IMG/VR virus record: IMGVR_UViG_3300044712_001351
Span: 1-29,715 of that record
Direction: 5' to 3' (one strand)
DNA length: 29,715 bases
Source: a virus
Within the stretch, counting starts at the first letter, position 1; each line of letters opens with the position of its first letter. The position numbers and the translations under genes were made by a program. This document shows positions 12,375 to 18,178 of the stretch, piece by piece. The notes below the pieces were generated by a model. The model had not been told where the DNA came from. It did not search any database and saw only the letters and a list, made by a program, of their open reading frames with translations.

Positions 12375-12390
12375 AAATAGGGGCTTTTTT
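12368..12390 (+). terminator. Attenuator terminator 3:4
   Basis: AAGCCCC (12368-12374), loop AAATA, GGGGCTT (12380-12386) and a T-run to 12390 form a textbook intrinsic terminator ending two bases before the first tRNA. Transcripts would stop here unless 2:3 forms. Confidence 0.9.
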
Positions 12391-12392
12391 AT

Positions 12393-12464
12393 TTCGGGGT
12401 CGTCTAGCTGGTAGGACTTACGGCTCTGACCCGTAAAAGCGTGGTTCAAACCCATGCCCCGAAA
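12393..12464 (+). tRNA. tRNA-Gln (anticodon CTG)
   Basis: Acceptor TTCGGGG/CCCCGAA, D-arm GTCT/GGAC, anticodon stem TACGG/CCGTA with loop CTCTGAC (CTG), T-arm CGTGG-TTCAAAC-CCATG, discriminator A, and CCA encoded at 12465-12467. The first pair is U1-A72. The leader contains CAG at codons 8 and 11. Confidence 0.95.
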
Positions 12465-12468
12465 CCAA

Positions 12469-12539
12469 TGGCAGCTCGTTCAATGGTAGGACGGTGGCCT
12501 GTTAAGCCATTAATTAGGGTTCGACTCCCTGGTTGCCAG
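12469..12539 (+). tRNA. tRNA-Asn (anticodon GTT)
   Basis: Acceptor TGGCAGC/GTTGCCA, D-arm GTTC/GGAC, anticodon loop CTGTTAA (GTT), T-arm TAGGG-TTCGACT-CCCTG, discriminator G; the next three bases are CCT. It starts one base after the CCA of the previous tRNA. The first pair is U1-A72. It reads the leader AAT and AAC codons. Confidence 0.95.
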
Positions 12540-12544
12540 CCTAT

Positions 12545-12615
12545 TCTGGGATCGTCTAATGGTAGGACGGGTGTTTTTGGAACACCTAATCGAGGTTCGA
12601 TCCCTTGTCCCAGAA
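12545..12615 (+). tRNA. tRNA-Gln (anticodon TTG)
   Basis: Acceptor TCTGGGA/TCCCAGA, D-arm GTCT/GGAC, anticodon stem GGTGT/ACACC with loop TTTTGGA (TTG), T-arm CGAGG-TTCGATC-CCTTG, discriminator A, no complete CCA. The first pair is U1-A72. It reads CAA (leader codon 10) and, by wobble, CAG. A CAGAGC/GCTCTG hairpin without a strong T-run follows. Confidence 0.95.
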
Positions 12616-12648
12616 CACGGCCAGAGCTGGAGGCTCTGACCGCTTATC

Positions 12649-12828
12649 TTAGCCTCTCGCTACAACTTTGATCATAGCGAACGGCTGAAGCAGCAATACC
12701 GCCCCGCAATTCATGCACTCATAGCAAAACCACTCTGGTACCTCACCAGCAAGTGCTTTGAACTTCTCGGGAAGTGTGCGCTTCTCTACCGCACTCCGGC
12801 ACACCGGACATTGACGATAGATCGACAT
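12649..12828 (-). CDS. 59-aa zinc-ribbon protein
   Basis: The product MSIYRQCPVCRSAVEKRTLP has CPVC and later CYECMNC, a compact zinc ribbon, followed by a hydrophobic tail (GAVLLLQPFAMIKVV). GGAGGTGAT precedes the ATG at nine-base spacing, one of the best Shine-Dalgarno sites in the window. It ends beyond the hairpin following the tRNA cluster, convergent with it. Role unknown, probably nucleic-acid binding. Confidence 0.7.
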   Translation of the reverse strand: MSIYRQCPVCRSAVEKRTLPEKFKALAGEVPEWFCYECMNCGAVLLLQPFAMIKVVARG

Positions 12829-12892
12829 TTGGTCATCACCTCCAGTCTGGCTGCTACAACGGCTCTAACTTTGGCCGGAATAGCCTGTTTTT

Positions 12893-12920
12893 ATGTACAT
12901 CGTTGTTGTAAAATGTACAT
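12893..12920. promoter_or_regulatory. Twin ATGTACAT palindromes
   Basis: The 8-base palindrome ATGTACAT occurs at 12893-12900 and again at 12913-12920, start-to-start distance 20 bases (about two helical turns), in the divergent gap between the zinc-ribbon and HNH genes. The second copy overlaps the HNH start codon. A TAAAAT -10-like hexamer spans 12910-12915. This looks like a cooperative operator. Confidence 0.5.
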
Positions 12921-13332
12921 AGTGGCTACTAATAATCGGGAATACGCACATGACTACTACATGAAGCACAGAGATAGACTCTTGTTGCTTTGCAAAGCGA
13001 GACGGGATGCACACAGTAAAGAGGAGAATAGGCGTCGTGCTTTGCGAAGAAAAAACAACCCAGAGGTCAGTGATAAGTGGCGTCGTTCTCCTGAGGGTAG
13101 AGAAGCAGCAGTTAGATACGTCGAGAAGTACATGAAAAACAATCCCGAAAAGATTACTGCATGGAAAACCAGTAAAAAACTTCCGATGAAACCTTGCGAA
13201 GTATGCGGTAATCCTAAGGGTGAGAAGCATCATCCTGACTACACTAAGCCTCTTGATGTTGTGTATCTCTGCCGTGTTCATCACATAGCCACACGCAGTT
13301 CGTATTCCTCCAACGGGTTGATTGCCCGATAA
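12913..13332 (+). CDS. HNH endonuclease (HH-N-H type)
   Basis: From ATG 12913 the product is a 139-aa protein with a strongly basic middle (HKDR-like repeats, RRALRRKNNPEVSDKWRRSP) and the classic phage HNH block CEVCGNPKGEKHHPDYTKPL followed by VVYLCRVHH, where HH, the later Cys and the last HH form the metal and catalytic centre. A GTG at 12922 is also plausible, as it lies seven bases after TAAAAT. It may be a free-standing homing or nicking enzyme; it separates the tRNA module from the ATPase module. It is not closely similar to the two upstream HNH paralogues. Confidence 0.85.
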   Translation: MYIVATNNREYAHDYYMKHRDRLLLLCKARRDAHSKEENRRRALRRKNNPEVSDKWRRSPEGREAAVRYVEKYMKNNPEKITAWKTSKKLPMKPCEVCGNPKGEKHHPDYTKPLDVVYLCRVHHIATRSSYSSNGLIAR

Positions 13333-13368
13333 AGCCAAGAAAGGAATGAAATGTTAAAGTTCAGACTT

Positions 13369-14868
13369 TTAAGCGGTATTTCTCTGTGGCGGTGGTGTAG
13401 TAAGGTTCCGTTGATTGACCACTTCCAGCGCATCACGAATGGGAATAGCTCTTTGTAAAAAGAGTTTTTCCTTATATGCGTCCACTTCTTCAATGTTCTC
13501 AACTGCCGGCACGTCAGCGGTCTGCAGCACGTGCCTCACAATAGGATCTTCCTTGCTCTCGTCAAAGTACCTTCTCATCACCATTTCCCGCTTTTTAAAT
13601 CCCTGTATCCACTGCGAGTGCAGCGTGTAGACTCCATGTTCAGGTTCAGTGATGGGATTCTGGCTCTCGTTTCTTGCCTGTTGTTTGACCTGCTTCGGGT
13701 TGTAGTGAAACATCTGCTCGGCTATTTGTCTGGCATCATTCACGTCCTGAACAGAGAAAGAAATGATGTTTCCGAAACTCCAAATCTGCTCTCTGAGTTC
13801 TTCTGTGAGCTGCCATAAGGCTTGAACCACTACAATCAGCCAAACCTTCCTGCTCCGGTAAAAAGTGGATATCTGGCCTATCTCCTTGGCCATACCGGGC
13901 ACTTCAAACAGAACGGGGGCTTCGTCTATGACATAAAGAAATCCTTTGTCGTTTGGGTTGTTGGGCCGGCGTCTGTTCATTTCCTGCCGTATTAGAGAAT
14001 GTATCTGGGTGAAGATATAGTTAAGCTGTAGCTCCTGATCGAGCATCTTTTCTCCGGATACCAGTACGATCAAACCTTTCTCCACGGCTTCGGTTGGGCT
14101 CCACGATGGTCTGTAGTGGCCTAGCCTAGCTCTCATAAACTTTGGCTCCACAATTCCCAAAATTGAGCGCAAAGTGAAAGACCGCATTTCCCGTTCTTTC
14201 GGTTCGACATCTGACCCAAAGAAATTCTTGAAATAAAAGACGGCTTCCGGAACTTTTGTCATAACCAGCCCAAGAGCCATTGCCCGTTGTGATCCATCCA
14301 GAAGCAGCTTTTTTCCTTCTGTGATCTGCCAACACTCCCCATGTTCGTTTTCTAATGCTGTCAGAACCCTAAACAGCTCAGGGGCCATTTCCTCAAGCGC
14401 GGGCTTCCCCAACATCCCCAGTTCCATCGTTTTCGGGTTTAACCTTCTCAAGTTTTCCGCGACCCGCTGCAATTGGGTCTCAAATGGCACTCCATAGCTT
14501 TTATGAAACTCCGGCTGGGTGTGGGTGTACTCCGGGTGATTTAGGATATCAACCACCAACCGTTTCTCCAGCTTTTCCCGGTCTTCTTTCGGAAGCCTCA
14601 TGACAATAGCCAGAATGTCATTGCATAGTGGGCCGGAAGCATCGAGGATGACTGCACCCTGATCGGGATAAGTGAGTGCATAAGCGACAATCAATCCGGC
14701 GACGAAGCGGGTCTTACCGCTGCTCGGTTTTCCAATGCAGAACATCCCACGGATCAGCCCGGGCAAATACACTTTCCCTTCGAAGTCATCCCGCACATTT
14801 GGAATTGGTGGGGTCTTGCTTCCGAACAGCATGTATTTCGTAATCGCAAGAAGTGAAGACCTGTTCAT
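13369..14868 (-). CDS. Type IV coupling protein/TraG-VirB4-like ATPase
   Basis: The 499-aa protein has a Walker A motif (CIGKPSSGKTRFV) near residue 45 and Walker B FLYVIDEAP about 270 residues later, followed by a sensor-like VVVQALWQLTEELREQIWSFG; this order fits VirD4/TraG/FtsK-HerA-type DNA-pumping ATPases. YRSRKVWLIVVVQ is typical of the P-loop conjugation group. It overlaps nothing downstream and follows the Replic_Relax-like gene by two bases. In conjugative elements such proteins connect the relaxosome to a type IV secretion channel; here, in a phage context, it may be a relic of an ICE or plasmid or may move DNA itself. AAGG precedes the ATG at 14868. Confidence 0.75.
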   Translation of the reverse strand: MNRSSLLAITKYMLFGSKTPPIPNVRDDFEGKVYLPGLIRGMFCIGKPSSGKTRFVAGLIVAYALTYPDQGAVILDASGPLCNDILAIVMRLPKEDREKLEKRLVVDILNHPEYTHTQPEFHKSYGVPFETQLQRVAENLRRLNPKTMELGMLGKPALEEMAPELFRVLTALENEHGECWQITEGKKLLLDGSQRAMALGLVMTKVPEAVFYFKNFFGSDVEPKEREMRSFTLRSILGIVEPKFMRARLGHYRPSWSPTEAVEKGLIVLVSGEKMLDQELQLNYIFTQIHSLIRQEMNRRRPNNPNDKGFLYVIDEAPVLFEVPGMAKEIGQISTFYRSRKVWLIVVVQALWQLTEELREQIWSFGNIISFSVQDVNDARQIAEQMFHYNPKQVKQQARNESQNPITEPEHGVYTLHSQWIQGFKKREMVMRRYFDESKEDPIVRHVLQTADVPAVENIEEVDAYKEKLFLQRAIPIRDALEVVNQRNLTTPPPQRNTA

Positions 14869-14870
14869 AC

Positions 14871-15608
14871 TTACCTTAGAGGGGCAACCTCCCCATCCTG
14901 CCATAAATAAATCGAAGCTGTTAATGCTTCGCCCAATGCCTGGTTCCGGAATATCCGGCTGTCGGTGAAATAGAAAGGGCTGATGGATTTGCCATCATGA
15001 ACGAACGTCAACAAAGATCGGTTCCGGTCAATAAAGCCTTTGATTCTTTCCATTTCCACATCGCATACAAACACAACCATTGGTTTCTCGATCCCCTCAA
15101 TAACTTTCGAGTATCTTTCGACCTTGAATTTCAGAAGCCTTTTAAAGTTGTCATCGGTGCAGAACTCAAATAGGATCGTAGTCCCCGAACTTAACCTAAG
15201 CGCCCATTCAGGCTTTAACGGTCTGCCCATGAAAAATGAGGAAGGGATGTATTCTTTTGGTAGAGGATCGGCCCACCAGAAGCGAATCAATCCTCCGGTG
15301 ACATTTAATTCGTGGTACATCGTATGTGGGTATGTGTGGGATCGCTGGCGGTTCACCCGTTTTACAGAATAGGCTAGTTTGCCCTCGAACGGATGAGTTA
15401 CGAGCTCGCCATGGTCCACCAGTTTTTTCAGGCTCCTTTCAACATATCCGTTATCGCGTGAAAAGCTGCCGTGTAAAAATCCCCAGTAATGTTCCTTCAA
15501 AGCCCACCCACCAAACTTCTGACCAGCCTTTCGTATGTCTTCTAAGGTGATCTTTTCCTCTGGTAATGGTCCGGATTTTTCAGCCTCATAAACTGTGATG
15601 CTCGTCAT
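14871..15608 (-). CDS. Replic_Relax (replication-relaxation)-like protein
   Basis: The 245-aa product starts MTSITVYEAEKSG after GGAGGCAGT. It has a winged-helix N-terminal part (residues about 20-100, KLVDHGELVTHPFEGKLAYSVKRV) and a C-terminal part with YHELNVTGGLIRFWW, PEWALRLSSGTTILFEFCTDDNFKRLLKFKVERYSKVI, resembling the Replic_Relax family found beside coupling-protein genes in plasmids and ICEs. The E-F-C-T-D and K-x-E-R-Y pattern fits the nuclease-like half. It is paired with the ATPase gene, two bases upstream of it. Function inferred. Confidence 0.65.
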   Translation of the reverse strand: MTSITVYEAEKSGPLPEEKITLEDIRKAGQKFGGWALKEHYWGFLHGSFSRDNGYVERSLKKLVDHGELVTHPFEGKLAYSVKRVNRQRSHTYPHTMYHELNVTGGLIRFWWADPLPKEYIPSSFFMGRPLKPEWALRLSSGTTILFEFCTDDNFKRLLKFKVERYSKVIEGIEKPMVVFVCDVEMERIKGFIDRNRSLLTFVHDGKSISPFYFTDSRIFRNQALGEALTASIYLWQDGEVAPLR

Positions 15609-15628
15609 ACTGCCTCCATAATAGAAAA

Positions 15629-15892
15629 TCACCACTGTAAAATCCAATTGACCAACCAGAAAAACGCTGCCAAATAAACAAGCATCAAAACAAACGCGGC
15701 AACCCGCACCACCAGGTACTCAGTAGGAAGTGGAGGGCGCCCCCTGCGTCCCTCCGCCTCCCACAGCCGGGCCATCCTGTCCGACTCCATCCACACACCC
15801 TTAATAAGAGCTGTGAACAAACCAATGGTCAGGACAAACAAAAGTCCCAGCACATTCAGAAGAACGGACAGGGCGACCCGGAGTAATTTCAT
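15629..15892 (-). CDS. 87-aa two-pass membrane protein
   Basis: Two hydrophobic helices (VALSVLLNVLGLLFVLTIGLF and YLVVRVAAFVLMLVYLAAFF) flank a basic loop (EAEGRRGRPPLP). Its ATG overlaps the stop of the upstream membrane protein (ATGA at 15889-15892). It is probably part of the same membrane complex as the ATPase module. No family name is recognised. Confidence 0.7.
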   Translation of the reverse strand: MKLLRVALSVLLNVLGLLFVLTIGLFTALIKGVWMESDRMARLWEAEGRRGRPPLPTEYLVVRVAAFVLMLVYLAAFFWLVNWILQW

Positions 15893-16191
15893 ATGCAGAT
15901 GTCGTTGGCCATCGTGTCGATGACGACTTCACCCATGAAAGAAAAGATCGCGCCAAAGGCCATCAATATGCCTAGAACGATCTCAAAAACGGGCCACACG
16001 TTCTCCGCCCGGAAGCGCCCGGTGTGGTACTGCTCGTACTCCGGGGCTAAATACTTGCCCCCTATAGATTTTAAAATCTCCTTTTTCTGTATAATTGTCT
16101 GAGGCCCCTGATGTCTTGTCAGCTGCTCCAGCTCCCAAGGCTCCGCTACAGTCCAAACAATGTCATGTGCAATCCTGATCTGTTCCATCTC
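15889..16191 (-). CDS. 100-aa single-pass membrane protein
   Basis: Starting at ATG 16191 (AAAGGAGC eight bases before), the product is MEQIRIAHDIVWTVAEPWEL, a soluble N-terminal part, then one TM helix (VWPVFEIVLGILMAFGAIFSFMG) and a short tail. A longer in-frame reading to 16287 crosses the divergent promoter region. It begins the membrane-protein/coupling ATPase operon, divergent from the sigma-like regulator. Confidence 0.65.
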   Translation of the reverse strand, partial: EMEQIRIAHDIVWTVAEPWELEQLTRHQGPQTIIQKKEILKSIGGKYLAPEYEQYHTGRFRAENVWPVFEIVLGILMAFGAIFSFMGEVVIDTMANDICI

Positions 16192-16260
16192 AATAGCTCC
16201 TTTAATTCCATTAAAGCCATTTCGAATCACAGAATCGTCACTTTTTAAAATTGGGGGGAA

Positions 16261-16764
16261 ATGAAAAAACAGGTATTCAAAAGACATGAAAGTTACGAAG
16301 ATATCGTGAGTGCTTTCTACGATATTGCTTTAATTCTGGGGACACTGCAGCCAAGACATATCAAGGTTCTCTATTGGAAGCACAAAGGAAAAGATTTCCA
16401 ATGGATCGCACACTATCAATTTAACGATGAAGTAGCCAAGGAAAGATGTAAGAATTTGTACTGGGAAGCCCGGAAAAAGCTGGGAAAATACAAAGATCAT
16501 GGCGTTTTCAGATACATAATCATCTCTATTCTGACAGGCGGTGATCCTGAGAAAATAGAAGACTGGCCAATAACCTTAAACGTAAATTGGGAAGACTTTG
16601 TAAAAACGGTCCTGGGAGTTGACGAACGGGGTATTCTTGTTGCTGACGGCGAAGCATTGGCAGAGTATACAGGAATGGATGATGACGAAAGACTAAAGCA
16701 CTTCAAGTTCAGCAAATATGAACTTAGATTCCTTGGTTTAAATAGCGAAGATGATGTGGTTTGA
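16261..16764 (+). CDS. Sigma-70 region-4-like regulator
   Basis: The 167-aa protein has, in residues 30-76, TLQPRHIKVLYWKHKGKDFQ WIAHYQF and later CKNLYWEARKKLGKY, matching the spacing of a sigma region 4/ArpU-like helix-turn-helix (L..R...VL ... IA ... R...ARKKL). The C-terminal 90 residues are acidic and unrecognised. GGGGGGAA lies before the ATG. It sits at the junction between early-type modules and the late lysis/structural block, the usual place of late-transcription activators (ArpU or RinA analogues). It ends at a terminator. Assignment is motif-based. Confidence 0.6.
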   Translation: MKKQVFKRHESYEDIVSAFYDIALILGTLQPRHIKVLYWKHKGKDFQWIAHYQFNDEVAKERCKNLYWEARKKLGKYKDHGVFRYIIISILTGGDPEKIEDWPITLNVNWEDFVKTVLGVDERGILVADGEALAEYTGMDDDERLKHFKFSKYELRFLGLNSEDDVV

Positions 16765-16783
16765 TATAATAAGAGGTGGTACT

Positions 16784-16825
16784 AAGGACGGCCCTCCGCT
16801 GGAACGAAGAAAGCCGTCCTTTTTT
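16784..16825 (+). terminator. Intrinsic terminator after the regulator
   Basis: AAGGACGGC (16784-16792) and GCCGTCCTT (16813-16821) pair around a 20-base loop, followed by TTTTTG. It separates the rightward regulator from the convergent lysis operon. A TATAAT at 16766-16771 upstream could make a short RNA ending here. Confidence 0.9.
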
Positions 16826-16826
16826 G

Positions 16827-17078
16827 TTATATAGGCATTACCTTTGCTGGTATGGACTTTTCATCCAAGCCAAACACTTTGTCGAGGATATCCCTAAGCC
16901 ACATGCCAAAGGCAGGAAGAAATCCTGCCACAAATGCAACCGACAAGGTTCTCACCGCTTCTTCAGGATTAGACCAATCCGGTTTTAAAAGAAAGGCTTG
17001 AGCGAGACCCGCGCCAACGGCAGCCCTAACCCCTCGATATAATATTTTTGCCCATTCCGGAAATTCTTTTTTAGCCAT
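16827..17078 (-). CDS. Holin-like small membrane protein
   Basis: From ATG 17078 the product is MAKKEFPEWAKILYRGVRAA, with one or two hydrophobic helices (VRAAVGAGLAQAFLL and VRTLSVAFVAGFLPAFGMWL) in 83 residues and a charged C-terminus. It overlaps the end of the CHAP lysin gene by eight bases, the normal position of a holin or lysis accessory. Pore formation is inference; no specific holin family can be named. Confidence 0.65.
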   Translation of the reverse strand: MAKKEFPEWAKILYRGVRAAVGAGLAQAFLLKPDWSNPEEAVRTLSVAFVAGFLPAFGMWLRDILDKVFGLDEKSIPAKVMPI

Positions 17079-17868
17079 TTTGCTTTTCACCCCCTCTTTT
17101 AAAAAATGCTTCAATTATTTTGATTATCCCCAATGCCCACTCTGGAGTTTTAATTACCTGTATTGTGCTGTCACTTGAGGTAAGGTTCTTTACTTCGGCC
17201 AAAATGTTCTCGGTTGATTTGTCTTTTCCGACTGGTTTTAATTCTTCCCACAACTTATCCACAAACTGTTCATAACCTTGACGGCTTTCCCTTTCGGTTT
17301 TTAAGGAAGATGACATTCCAATTAACTGTTCAGATAATGTTTTTTTATCAGACCACAAATCGTTGAGCATGGACCGGATGGCTTGAACTTCCATTTCTTT
17401 AAAATCTCCCCCAATGTTGATTTTTGTCTGGTCAGTAATTTCTTGTACGCCTAAAAACTTTATCCTGGGTCTTAGCCAGCCCAATACGTTTTTGTAGCTT
17501 CTCTCCTGAATATGAGGATTCGTCCCTAAGGGATTGTTTTGTTCATAAATAAGTAGCCTGTCTTTGGTACTGCCAGATAAGGCTATAGCGATATGCCCGG
17601 CTTCTCCACCTTTCCAAACCACCAGATCACCGTCTATTGGAAATCCATCTGGGGTGTTAGGGATAAGCTCAAAGTAGTCAAATGTAATTTGCTTTGGTTT
17701 TGTGAAGACCTCGTAGGCGTAGAGATTCTGGATCGTCGCTTTGGGGAAACCGAGGCAAAAAATCCATTCATAAGCGAGATCCATACACTGATAAATTGCC
17801 GACTTAGAAGATACCTCCTGGAACTCACCTTGAGTGTTTTCAACAAACAGATTTAGTTTGTCTCTCAT
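17071..17868 (-). CDS. CHAP-domain endolysin or cell-wall amidase
   Basis: The 265-aa protein has a CHAP domain in residues about 1-135: Cys28 in YQCMDLAYEW, His92 in GGEAGHIAIALSG and Asn near 110 in IYEQNNPLG, the usual Cys/His/Asn centre, with YKNVLGWLRPR closing it. A coiled-coil linker (DLWSDKKTLSEQLIGM...) and short C-terminus (ALGIIKIIEAFF) follow. It would cut peptide links of peptidoglycan. No signal peptide is seen, so export would need the adjacent holin-like protein, or it may be virion-bound, since it sits next to fibre genes. Confidence 0.85.
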   Translation of the reverse strand: MRDKLNLFVENTQGEFQEVSSKSAIYQCMDLAYEWIFCLGFPKATIQNLYAYEVFTKPKQITFDYFELIPNTPDGFPIDGDLVVWKGGEAGHIAIALSGSTKDRLLIYEQNNPLGTNPHIQERSYKNVLGWLRPRIKFLGVQEITDQTKINIGGDFKEMEVQAIRSMLNDLWSDKKTLSEQLIGMSSSLKTERESRQGYEQFVDKLWEELKPVGKDKSTENILAEVKNLTSSDSTIQVIKTPEWALGIIKIIEAFFKRGGEKQNG

Positions 17869-17879
17869 CTTTGGTCAGA

Positions 17880-18176
17880 TTATCTGTTTTCGATAAGCCT
17901 GTCAACTTTGCCCTCGATCCTGTCTACTTTTTTGTCCATCTCTTTTACTGTCTGTTTTATACCTATAAATTCGTCTACTAATGGGTCTACTCTGTCGTTT
18001 CTATCTTCTATAGCTTGAACCCGGGTGGCCAGATCACGAAGGTTGATTCTGAGGGGATCGAGATTGTTATTAAGCACACTAATAACCAGATAAGAAGTGA
18101 GAGCAATAACGCCACCAAGAACCGCCGAAATAATCGAATAAGCATTATCTTGTAAGAATTTTTTTAAAAAGGTCAT
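17880..18176 (-). CDS. 98-aa membrane-anchored coiled-coil protein
   Basis: From ATG 18176 the product has one TM helix (YSIISAVLGGVIALTSYLVISVL) followed by a coiled coil (RDLATRVQAIEDRNDRVDPL, VKEMDKKVDRIEGKVDRLIE) ending in the cytoplasm or periplasm. It lies between fibre and lysin genes, a common place for lysis-timing or spanin-like proteins in phages (hemolysin XhlA-like). No family is certain. The start is two bases after the fibre stop (TAAATATG). Confidence 0.65.
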   Translation of the reverse strand: MTFLKKFLQDNAYSIISAVLGGVIALTSYLVISVLNNNLDPLRINLRDLATRVQAIEDRNDRVDPLVDEFIGIKQTVKEMDKKVDRIEGKVDRLIENR

Positions 18177-18178
18177 AT

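Noticed and set aside
12811-12912. N-terminal extension of the HNH protein
   Set aside because: It overlaps the opposite zinc-ribbon start and its excellent Shine-Dalgarno; the region looks like a divergent promoter gap.
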